56,130 nucleotides of DNA. Origin: a virus. Both the position numbers and the translations under genes were made by a program. This document shows, one piece after another, positions 29,994 to 36,901 of this stretch. The DNA is taken from positions 1 to 56,130 of the IMG/VR virus record IMGVR_UViG_3300029985_000050. One strand, given 5' to 3'. The notes under the pieces are model-generated. The model was not told the DNA's origin, made no database searches, and saw only the letters and a list, made by a program, of their open reading frames with translations. The first letter of the stretch is position 1; each line of letters begins with the position of its first letter.

Positions 29994-31152
29994 TCTTCTC
30001 AAGGAAGAGGCCGACATCTATGTGATGAACTACGAGGGCCTGGATTGGCTCTTGGGTGCGACGCAGAAGCGCGATTGGACCGGGAAGACGAAAACTGTCT
30101 ACACCCACGAGAACTTCAACAAGATCTCGCCGGAGATCCTTATTTGCGACGAAGTCTCGAAGTGCAAGTCCACCGCGACAAGTCGCTTCAAGGCCTTGCG
30201 CACCGTTCTTCCGAAATTTTCTCGCCGGTGGATCCTCACCGGCTCGCCTGCGCCCAACGGGATGCTCGACCTCTTCGGACAGGTTTTCGTCCTGGACCTG
30301 GGCAAGGCCCTGGGCCAGTTCATCACCCGCTACAAGCTCGACTACTTCATTCCACTGGATCGCAACGGCTGGAAGTGGCAGATCAAGAAGGGTGCGGAGG
30401 AGACCATCTACGAGAAGCTCCGGCCCTACGTCCTGCGGCTGGCCGCCGAGGACTACTTGGAACTTCCGGAACTGATCGAGAACAACATCGTGGTGGACCT
30501 CCCCCCGAAGGCCCGGAGGGTCTACGAGGAGTTGGAGGACGAGTTCCTCTCCGAGCTGGACGACGGGATGAAGTTGCTCGCGCCGTCGGCCGCCGCCGTG
30601 CGGATTCGTATTTCGCAAATCGCGAACGGGGCATGCTACGACGACCGCGGCGAGAAGACCTGGACCCACTTCCACGACGAGAAGACGGACGCCCTGGTGG
30701 ACCTCGTGGACGAGTTGCAAGGTTCGCCACTTCTGGTGGCCTATGCCTTCCGGCACGACCAGGAGAGGATCCTGAAGGCATTGGGGAAAGACACCCCGTT
30801 CCTCGGCCAGGGTGTGTCGCCCGCACGGGAGGCGGAGATCATCCGCGACTGGAACCTGGGGAAGATCCCGGTGCTCCTGGGCCATCCCGCCTCGATGGGG
30901 CACGGGCTCAACCTCCAGGGCGCGGGGAATCACGTCTGTTGGTACGGCCTCACCTACGACTTCGAGCTGTACGACCAGTTCAACCGGCGTGTCCTCCGAC
31001 AGGGGAACACACACAAGCACGTCACGGTCCACCACATCGTTGCCAGGGACACGGTGGACGAGGTGATCCTCCGCGCACTACGGCGGAAAGAGAAAAGCCA
31101 AGGGGCGCTCCTGGATGCGCTCAAGAACTACAAGAAGGAGAAGCAAAAGTGA
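29593..31152 (+). CDS. SNF2-family helicase/ATPase
   Basis: 519 residues from GTG 29593, or 478 from GTG 29716, which has a better Shine-Dalgarno (ccggaag). HDYQRKAAQFL, then Walker A DPGLGKT near 71, LAPLRVARNVWPAE, ICDEVSK near 184 (motif II with DEVS), LTGSPAPN near 214 and motif VI DQFNRRVLRQGNT near 460 define it. It translocates on dsDNA, probably with the VRR-NUC partner. The long start overlaps VRR-NUC by 401 bases. Confidence 0.9.
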   Translation: MPQPKATKKAKPSFLTAFENSSAPVEAGSSRKRRGSTPEVAVKAQSWKCHDYQRKAAQFLVDRAAAGLFLDPGLGKTSSTLAALVKLKEKGLFRHALILAPLRVARNVWPAEVKKWKEFSHLRVVVLHGPKKDDLLKEEADIYVMNYEGLDWLLGATQKRDWTGKTKTVYTHENFNKISPEILICDEVSKCKSTATSRFKALRTVLPKFSRRWILTGSPAPNGMLDLFGQVFVLDLGKALGQFITRYKLDYFIPLDRNGWKWQIKKGAEETIYEKLRPYVLRLAAEDYLELPELIENNIVVDLPPKARRVYEELEDEFLSELDDGMKLLAPSAAAVRIRISQIANGACYDDRGEKTWTHFHDEKTDALVDLVDELQGSPLLVAYAFRHDQERILKALGKDTPFLGQGVSPAREAEIIRDWNLGKIPVLLGHPASMGHGLNLQGAGNHVCWYGLTYDFELYDQFNRRVLRQGNTHKHVTVHHIVARDTVDEVILRALRRKEKSQGALLDALKNYKKEKQK

Positions 31153-31760
31153 CCAACCGCATCATGCTCGATCTGGAGACCCTGGGCACCAAGCCCGGCT
31201 CCGTCATCCTCGCCATCGGGGCCGTCCGTTTCGACGAGACGGGGATCCTGGGCGAGGGCTTCTACACGAACGTCAACCCGGAGTCCGCCGTCGAGGCGGG
31301 GCTCACGATCGACGTCTCCACGATCATGTGGTGGCTCCAGCAATCCGACGAGGCCCGCAAGGGTCTGGTCGCCGGCGAGGCGATGCTCCTGCCCCAGGCG
31401 CTCCATGCGTTCGGGCGTTGGGCGCTGGCCCCGGGCGGCGTGGTGAACTCCCACGAGGACATCGTGCAGGTGGAAGAGTTGTGGGGGAACGGGTCGGACT
31501 TCGACAACGTCCTTCTGGCCCACGCATTCACCGCCGCAGGCCTTCCCCAGCCGTGGAGCCACCGTGCGAACCGGGACTACCGGACCCTGTGGGCGCTGGC
31601 CCCGGACGTTCCGTACGTGAAGCCGGTGATCGCCCACAACGCGCTGGAGGACGCCAAGGCGCAGGCGATTCACGCGATCGAGATCCTGAAGGTGCTCAAG
31701 GGCGGCGCGACGGAGTTGCCTGTGGAAGGTGCAGCCCCTTCGGCAGGAGAGATCTCATGA
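31149..31760 (+). CDS. DEDD 3'-5' exonuclease
   Basis: 203 residues from GTG. RIMLDLETLGTKPGSVILAIGAVRFD carries the DxE of exo motif I near residue 8, DFDNVLLAHAF motif II near 118, and the end HNALEDAKAQAIHAIEIL carries the HxxxD of motif III. The pattern is that of phage exonucleases of the Rv2179c/exonuclease VIII-like group. It could degrade DNA or RNA. Confidence 0.85.
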   Translation: MTNRIMLDLETLGTKPGSVILAIGAVRFDETGILGEGFYTNVNPESAVEAGLTIDVSTIMWWLQQSDEARKGLVAGEAMLLPQALHAFGRWALAPGGVVNSHEDIVQVEELWGNGSDFDNVLLAHAFTAAGLPQPWSHRANRDYRTLWALAPDVPYVKPVIAHNALEDAKAQAIHAIEILKVLKGGATELPVEGAAPSAGEIS

Positions 31761-31915
31761 AGTGGCTTAAGCCCGCCAGACAGTTCAGCATCAAAATAGA
31801 AGCGGAAGACGTGTGCTTCCACATAGAGGGCGCGAACGCCGAAGAGACCTACACCCTGTGGCAGAGGGTCCGTCGGGCTATCGCTCACAACGACTACGGG
31901 AAGCCGCAGGGCTGA
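31757..31915 (+). CDS. 52-residue protein, unknown
   Basis: MKWLKPARQFSIKIEAEDVC then FHIEGANAEETYTLWQRVRR. ATGA-coupled. Small mixed fold of unknown function, last in its operon. Confidence 0.5.
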   Translation: MKWLKPARQFSIKIEAEDVCFHIEGANAEETYTLWQRVRRAIAHNDYGKPQG

Positions 31916-31944
31916 CCTCCACAGAAGAAACCCGCAAAACCCAC

Positions 31945-31974
31945 TTGACAGTTATCAAGCAGGCAAGATATATT
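31945..31974 (+). promoter_or_regulatory. Sigma70-like promoter
   Basis: TTGACA (31945-31950), then TATATT (31969-31974) after 18 bases. It starts a transcript with a long structured leader before the 32047 gene. Confidence 0.75.
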
Positions 31975-31993
31975 CAGTACTCAACAAGGTGAA

Positions 31994-32021
31994 GTCGGCG
32001 AGGTGCCGTAGCTTCGCCGAC
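31994..32021 (+). promoter_or_regulatory. Leader hairpin before the 32047 gene
   Basis: GTCGGCGA (31994-32001) pairs with TCGCCGAC (32014-32021) across a 12-base loop, about 25 bases upstream of the ATG and just before the cagggag ribosome-binding site. Possibly a message-stability or control element. Confidence 0.5.
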
Positions 32022-32046
32022 GAAACCAAGATCAGGGAGATCTCAA

Positions 32047-32412
32047 ATGTCCGAAACCGCCACCATCGTCAAAGCCAAGGGCGGACGCCCTTCCGAGTAC
32101 GCCGGCAAGTCCATCGCCGTCGTCGCCACGAAGGAAGTCATCAAGGGCTACAAGTCCAAGTCGCCCGGCGTGACCGCCGCGATCAAGGCGATCCTCGCCA
32201 CCAAGAACTCCACCAAGGTCGCCGCTGCGATCAAGGGCGGAACCTCCGTCACGGAGGCTCTCGTGGCCGACGTGAAGAAGGCCCCCAAAGTCGAGGTGCT
32301 CCTGGGCGTCGACGTGTACTTCATCGAGAAGGACGGCACGCAGGACTTGGTGAAGATCGGGACCGCCCACATCCGCCGGGCCATCGCCGAGAACTTGATC
32401 GTCGTGGCGTGA
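32047..32412 (+). CDS. Small basic protein, unknown, probably abundant
   Basis: 121 residues. Lys- and Ala-rich N-terminal half (ETATIVKAKGGRPSEYAGKS, KEVIKGYKSKSPGVTAAIKAIL) and a short C-terminal domain (VLLGVDVYFIEKDGTQDLVKIG). It has its own strong promoter and terminator, which suggests a highly expressed single gene. Nucleic-acid binding is a guess. Confidence 0.6.
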   Translation: MSETATIVKAKGGRPSEYAGKSIAVVATKEVIKGYKSKSPGVTAAIKAILATKNSTKVAAAIKGGTSVTEALVADVKKAPKVEVLLGVDVYFIEKDGTQDLVKIGTAHIRRAIAENLIVVA

Positions 32413-32420
32413 GTCCGGCA

Positions 32421-32450
32421 CCCCTCCGGTCGGGAGAACGGAGGGGTTTT
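32421..32450 (+). terminator. Rho-independent terminator
   Basis: CCCCTCCG (32421-32428), loop gtcgggagaa, CGGAGGGG (32439-32446), then tttt. Confidence 0.85.
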
Positions 32451-32671
32451 GAATGGTGAGATACAAGTGCCGTAACCGCGTCACGAGTAGGCCGAACCCC
32501 GGAAGGGTCTAGGCCAAAAACTGACCGCTAACCGGCTGGAAACGTTCGCCAGATTGCTCCGCCTCGGCTCAGGCGGTATGGACCGTAGAAGTCGCCGGAT
32601 TTAAGGCACCCTGGAAAGACGGGGCGATTCTCCAAAGGGGTACACCGGAAACGGACCTGCTGGAGGCGGTT
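32451..32671 (+). ncRNA. Unassigned structured noncoding stretch before the tRNA-like gene
   Basis: No gene fits. Several local stems are visible: ggcc...accc/gggt...ggcc at about 32490-32515, ctgg...ccag near 32537-32553, CCGCCT-cggctc-AGGCGG near 32559-32576, and tcgcc...ggcga near 32592-32628. The motif gtcgccgga occurs here and again inside the loop of the tRNA-like gene. It may be part of a tRNA or other RNA cluster, but no standard tRNA is found. Confidence 0.35.
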
Positions 32672-32767
32672 TGGGCAGTAGCTCCAGCGGTAGAGCACCT
32701 GAAGTACGGTCGCCGGAAGCGGTTGCAAGAATTCAGGAGGTGCATGGTTCGAATCCTTGATGCCCAT
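32672..32767 (+). tRNA. tRNA-like gene with a 30-base anticodon loop
   Basis: Acceptor arms TGGGCAG/ATGCCCA (one mismatch), a canonical D arm GCTC-cagcggta-GAGC after TA, an anticodon stem CCTGA/TCAGG, a five-base variable loop and a T arm CATGG-ttcgaat-CCTTG (one mismatch) all fall at standard spacings. The anticodon loop is 30 bases (32703-32732) instead of 7, so no anticodon can be assigned. It may be an intron-containing tRNA, a decoy, or a decayed tRNA. No CCA is encoded. Confidence 0.6.
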
Positions 32768-32800
32768 TTGCAAGAACCCTTCAACCAAAGGAACCCAACC

Positions 32801-33043
32801 ATGAAGAAAACCATCCTCACCCTGGCGCTCGTCGCCTCCGCGGTGCTCGCAGGGGCCGACTCCTCTGGCGTCGCCAAGGCCCTCACCCGCTTCCGTGCGG
32901 ATACGGCGCTGGCGAACAACCTCTGGCGGCAGGCGGCCCACCAGGACAGCGCGGCGTTCCAGGGCCGTGTCCAGGCGCAGACCATCTACCAACTCGCGGT
33001 CCAGCACCTTTCCGAGGACACCACGAAGGCGGTGAAGAAGTGA
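32801..33043 (+). CDS. Exported small protein, paralog of the 44990 gene
   Basis: 80 residues from the ATG after leader cttcaaccaaaggaaccc. Signal peptide MKKTILTLALVASAVLAGA, then ALTRFRADTALANNLWRQAAHQDSAA and VQAQTIYQLAVQHLSEDTTKAVKK. The RFRADTxLA...VQAQTxYxLAVxHLSxDT pattern is shared with the minus-strand protein at 44990. A periplasmic helical protein; function unknown. Confidence 0.7.
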   Translation: MKKTILTLALVASAVLAGADSSGVAKALTRFRADTALANNLWRQAAHQDSAAFQGRVQAQTIYQLAVQHLSEDTTKAVKK

Positions 33044-33432
33044 GCAACATCGAAACCACCCTGGCCGAGCGCGGCGCGCGCTACGGAGAGTTCCTCGGTC
33101 ACGCGGCCATCACCCAGGCCCTGAAGTCCGTCATGCGGGGGACCCTCCTGGAGGACCTGGGCGACGAGAAGTTCGTGGCCGACCTGGAGGCCGCGCTCGC
33201 GCCGGTGAAGGCCAAGTGGCCCACCCTGCGCTGCGACGTGCGGGAAGGCTGGGAGATGGTCGCCCACAAGCTGGGGCGGTCGTTGAACGGGGATGCGGAG
33301 TGGGCAGAAAATGCCCATGATGGCGCGGGCTACTTAACCTTGGTTGTTAAGCGTCAGGTGGAGGGCCAGGCTCCGAAGAAGCCCGCGATCCTGACCACGG
33401 CGACACGGACCACCGGCGGGAAGCGGCAGTGA
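33040..33432 (+). CDS. DUF6378-like phage protein
   Basis: 130 residues from GTG. ETTLAERGARYGEFLGHAAITQALK near the start and HKLGRSLNGDAEWAENAHDGAGYLTLV later match the phage family DUF6378 (ERGxxYGxFxxhA...NGDPxxxDxWxDxAGYxxLV), related to MazG-type folds. The usual C-terminus is extended by a basic tail. Role unknown. Confidence 0.6.
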   Translation: MSNIETTLAERGARYGEFLGHAAITQALKSVMRGTLLEDLGDEKFVADLEAALAPVKAKWPTLRCDVREGWEMVAHKLGRSLNGDAEWAENAHDGAGYLTLVVKRQVEGQAPKKPAILTTATRTTGGKRQ

Positions 33433-33584
33433 CCAAGAGCGAGAACAAAGCTCCCCGGCGTGACCGCACGCTGGAGGAGCTTCGCCGCATCGCCAAGATG
33501 CAGGCGCAGCAACTCGTCAGCCCGCCGCCGAAGCTACGTTTTCGCGACGCGATCCAGCAGCTCGCGGCGGGGGATGAAGCATGA
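33429..33584 (+). CDS. 51-residue basic protein
   Basis: GTGA-coupled start. RRDRTLEELRRIAKMQAQQL is a charged helix followed by PPPKLRFRDAIQQLAAGDEA. No family recognised. Confidence 0.5.
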   Translation: MTKSENKAPRRDRTLEELRRIAKMQAQQLVSPPPKLRFRDAIQQLAAGDEA

Positions 33585-34300
33585 GCGGAGCGTTGACGAT
33601 CGTCTCGGGGAGGCTGGATGCTGAAGACTTCGGAGCCATCGTGACCGCAGGCTTCCAGCCGGTGTTCCTCCCCCTGGAGGAGTACGGCCCATACGAGGCG
33701 TTCATCCGGAGATCCGAGGCCCTGCGCGAGCACGCCCGCGGCACGCACGACACCGTCCTGGTGGACCGTGGGTTCCTGCTCTCCGGCACGCAGTCCCGGA
33801 TGCTGGAGCGCATCGCCCGCGGCCTCTCCGCCACGATCCTCGGGGCACCGTGGCACGGGATCAACCCACAGATCTTCCCGGCGAACCCAGGGCCGGGGAT
33901 CGGGAACTGGGAGGCCAAGATCCTTCTGGTTGGCTCCGGCCCGGCGCAGGGTGGCCAGCCCCCGTTCTGGCCGTACATCTCGTCGCGCCCCGACGGCCCG
34001 GCCACGTGGCTCACGGAGCAACTGGAGCTTGGTGGCGTGCGGGAGCAGGACGTCTACTGGGTGAACGCCCAGACCGTCGCGGACGGCATGCTGGTGGACG
34101 AGTTCTCCGACGTGCTCCGCTCCCGCCCGTGGGACGCTGTGTTCGCCCTGGGCGAGGACGCCTACGGCTGGGCGATGCGCGAAGGGTTCGCGAGCGTCTC
34201 GCTGGAACACTACCCGACTTGGTGGTGGAACTACCGTCCGGGGAAGGACTACCCGGCGGTGCGGGGGATCTGGCAAGCGATAGCTGGGCCAGGGCACTAA
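33581..34300 (+). CDS. Uracil-DNA-glycosylase-superfamily-like protein, tentative
   Basis: 239 residues. After an N-terminal part of unknown fold (residues 1-110), AKILLVGSGPAQGGQPPFWPYIS, DVYWVNAQTVADG and AVFALGEDAYGWAMREGFASVSLEHYPTWWWN recall the G-x-x-P, VNxx and H-P-xxW blocks of UDG-fold proteins in phages. The key catalytic residues are not clear, so an enzyme activity is not claimed. Confidence 0.4.
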   Translation: MSGALTIVSGRLDAEDFGAIVTAGFQPVFLPLEEYGPYEAFIRRSEALREHARGTHDTVLVDRGFLLSGTQSRMLERIARGLSATILGAPWHGINPQIFPANPGPGIGNWEAKILLVGSGPAQGGQPPFWPYISSRPDGPATWLTEQLELGGVREQDVYWVNAQTVADGMLVDEFSDVLRSRPWDAVFALGEDAYGWAMREGFASVSLEHYPTWWWNYRPGKDYPAVRGIWQAIAGPGH

Positions 34301-34368
34301 GTTTCTGAGTTTTCGCTTGGCACGATCTTTTCCCAAGCAACACCACGCCCGGCGTATTTGGTCGGAAC

Positions 34369-34374
34369 TATATT
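34369..34374 (+). promoter_or_regulatory. Possible -10 box
   Basis: gaacTATATTgctgac resembles the -10 context at 10398 (gaaccTATGTTgctaac), 28 bases before the 34402 gene. No clear -35 is seen. Confidence 0.35.
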
Positions 34375-34401
34375 GCTGACTTCACTGGAGGATTTTCAAC
34401 C

Positions 34402-34782
34402 ATGAGCACCCACGAACAGAACGTCTTCGTCAACATCGGGGACCACCGGCAGGCCATCGACGCTTGGATCGCGTCGCAAGGGCTTTGCCAGTCGGACGTC
34501 CCGGCCCTGCGCGCCGCCGCCAAGAAGTTCGTGAAGCTCACGGAGGCCGAGGCCGCGTTGCCGCCCGAGCGCCGTGAGCGTCTCCAGGAGAGCCGCCGCA
34601 CGGAATCCGCCCGGGTGCTCGCCGCGATCAACGGGATCTACCCCCACCTCAAGCCCAGGCGTACGCTGACCTCCGCAGTCTCGGAGGCTTTGCGAAAGCA
34701 CCTGGAGGGCGTCCGAAACGAGCCGGACGTGCGCACCACGTTCCAGGAACTGCAGCCGAGCACATCCGCCCTGGCCCGGTGA
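34402..34782 (+). CDS. 126-residue protein, unknown
   Basis: Hydrophilic and helical (ALRAAAKKFVKLTEAEAALPPERRERLQ, then RRTLTSAVSEALRKHLEGVRNEPDVR). An arginine-rich helix set suggests DNA binding. It sits directly before the primase-helicase (one base apart), so it may be a replication accessory protein. Confidence 0.5.
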   Translation: MSTHEQNVFVNIGDHRQAIDAWIASQGLCQSDVPALRAAAKKFVKLTEAEAALPPERRERLQESRRTESARVLAAINGIYPHLKPRRTLTSAVSEALRKHLEGVRNEPDVRTTFQELQPSTSALAR

Positions 34783-34783
34783 G

Positions 34784-36901
34784 ATGCCCAAAAAGTCCGT
34801 CAAGGCAAAGGTGCCCACGGCACCCCCGCCGAAGGCCCCACCGGCTGAGACGAAGTTGAGCGAGAAGCTCCTGGAGAAGTTCCACGAGAAGCTCCAGGAG
34901 TCCATGCTCGACGATCCCGAGATCATCGACGACCACCACTTCGCGCCCACGGATGCCGCCGGGGCGAAGTCTCTTGGGCTGTACGTCGCCAAGGCTGGTT
35001 TCAAGATTCCCTACTTCACGCCGTCTGGCGAAGAAACTGGGTTTTTTCGTTTTCGCTATCTAGAGGATACAAGGTCGGGCTTCGAAAAGCAAACGGGAAC
35101 CAAGCCGCAACGCTACGGACAGCTCGGCGGGACGCTGAACGAGGCCTACTTCTCGCCAAGCCTCCACTGGGAAGAAGCCCTCCAAGACTCTGCGATCGAC
35201 ATCTGGATCACCGAGGGCGAGCTCAAGGCCGCGTGCGCCACCACCCAGGGGATCCCGTGCATCGGGCTGGGTGGGGTCTGGTGCTTCAAGAGCACCAAGC
35301 GGGTGATGCACCTGATCCCCTCGCTCGAGCAGATCAACTGGGTCGGACGCAGGGTCTACATCTGCTACGACTCCGACGCCTCCTCGAACCCCGACGTGAT
35401 GGCCGCCGAGGTCTGCCTCGCCAAGGAACTCACCCGCCTCTCCGCCTTCCCCACCATCGTGCGCCTGCCGGCCAAGATCGACGGACACAAGAACGGCCTG
35501 GACGACTACCTCGTGGAGCGCGGGGTCGCGGGCCTGGAGCAGTGCCGCAAGGAAGCCGTCCCGTTCGCGGACGCCCAGGTGCTCCACCGGCTGAACGAGG
35601 AGGTCGTCTACGTTCGCGACCCTGGCTTCGTGGTCCGTCGCTCCGACTTCCAAAAGCTCGCCCCCACCGCGTTCGTCTCCCACGCCTACTCCGATCGCCA
35701 CATCACGGCCCTGACGGAGAAGGGCACCCTGACACGGAAGTCCGCCGCGGACGCCTGGCTCAAGTGGCTCGGCCGTGCGGCGACGCAGTGCTTCACCTAC
35801 GCCCCTGGCCAGCCCGAGGCCGCGGTCACCTCCGACGGGAAGCCTGCCCTCAACGCCTGGCGTGGGTGGGGGTGTGCCTCGGTGGAGGGCGACGTGACCC
35901 CGTGGCTGAACCTCATGGACTTCATGTTCGAAGGGTTCCCAGAGTCGCGCACATGGTTCGAGCGGTGGCTCGCCTACCCCATCCAGTTCCCCGGCGCCAA
36001 GCTCGCCACCGCGGTGATTCTGTGGGGCCGCACCGGCGGCACGGGAAAGTCGTTCATCGGCGAGACCATGCAACGGATCTACGGCTCGAACTACGACAAG
36101 ATCGGGAACACCCAGCTCGCGGGGGCGTTCAACGGCTGGGCCGAGAACAAGCAGTTCATCATGGGGGAGGAGATCTCCGGGATGGACAAGCGGGGTATGA
36201 TGGACCGGCTGAAGGAAATGATTACCGAGGAGCGGGTCCAGCTCAACATCAAATACCTCCCCGGCTACTCGATCCCGTCCCACGTCAACTACTACCTCGT
36301 CTCGAACCATCCTGACGCGCTCCAGCTGGACGAGACCGATCGCCGATGCTTCGTCCACGAGACCCCGGCCACGCCGCTGTCCGACGAGTTCTACCTCTCC
36401 TACCGCCACTGGCTCAAAGAGTCAGACGGCAAGGGCCCGGCCGCATTGCGCTACTACTTCGAGCACCTGGACCTCGGCGACTTCAACCCCCAGGCCCGCG
36501 CGCTGAAGACCGCCGCGAAGACGGAGATGGTTTCCGACGCCATGAGCGAGCTGGAGCGTTGGCTCCACGACCTGCGCCGTGACCCGGACACCGTCCTGCG
36601 GGTGGGATCCACCGTGGTGAAGCATCGGTTCTGGACGGCCAACGCGCTGCTCGAGATGTTCGACCCCGATGGCCGGAAGAAGACATCCTCCGGCGGGATC
36701 ATCCGGGCGCTCAAGCGTTCGGGAAGCGTGCCCGTCGGGATCTTCACCACGAAAGACGGAGTCAACCCGCTGTGGGACATGCGCCCAGGCGCGACGGTGG
36801 CGGACCCCGCGAAGGCCTACGACGCGGAGCGTGGGTTCCTACGGCCTTCCGAGCCAGTTGTGCGTGCTGTGAAATCTTCAACCAAAGGAAAAGCGAAGTG
36901 A
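34784..36901 (+). CDS. Primase-helicase (DUF3854/TOPRIM-like plus SF3-type ATPase)
   Basis: 705 residues. The N-terminal part has ITEGELKAACATTQGIPCIGLGGVW near 142 and YICYDSDASSNPDV near 190, the E-G-E-KA and D-SD pattern of DUF3854/TOPRIM-like primase modules. The C-terminal part has Walker A WGRTGGTGKSFIG near 415, then FIMGEEISGMDKRGMMDRLKEMIT and NYYLVSNHPDALQLDETDRR, as in phage SF3/DUF5906 helicases. The last residues KSSTKGKAK are encoded by the ribosome-binding leader of the next gene. Confidence 0.85.
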   Translation: MPKKSVKAKVPTAPPPKAPPAETKLSEKLLEKFHEKLQESMLDDPEIIDDHHFAPTDAAGAKSLGLYVAKAGFKIPYFTPSGEETGFFRFRYLEDTRSGFEKQTGTKPQRYGQLGGTLNEAYFSPSLHWEEALQDSAIDIWITEGELKAACATTQGIPCIGLGGVWCFKSTKRVMHLIPSLEQINWVGRRVYICYDSDASSNPDVMAAEVCLAKELTRLSAFPTIVRLPAKIDGHKNGLDDYLVERGVAGLEQCRKEAVPFADAQVLHRLNEEVVYVRDPGFVVRRSDFQKLAPTAFVSHAYSDRHITALTEKGTLTRKSAADAWLKWLGRAATQCFTYAPGQPEAAVTSDGKPALNAWRGWGCASVEGDVTPWLNLMDFMFEGFPESRTWFERWLAYPIQFPGAKLATAVILWGRTGGTGKSFIGETMQRIYGSNYDKIGNTQLAGAFNGWAENKQFIMGEEISGMDKRGMMDRLKEMITEERVQLNIKYLPGYSIPSHVNYYLVSNHPDALQLDETDRRCFVHETPATPLSDEFYLSYRHWLKESDGKGPAALRYYFEHLDLGDFNPQARALKTAAKTEMVSDAMSELERWLHDLRRDPDTVLRVGSTVVKHRFWTANALLEMFDPDGRKKTSSGGIIRALKRSGSVPVGIFTTKDGVNPLWDMRPGATVADPAKAYDAERGFLRPSEPVVRAVKSSTKGKAK
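36871..36901 (+). repeat. 31-base direct repeat / RBS leader, copy 1
   Basis: Identical to 38556-38586. It encodes the KSSTKGKAK tail of the primase-helicase and, in the same bases, supplies ttcaaccaaagga as ribosome-binding leader for the GTG at 36898. Confidence 0.85.
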
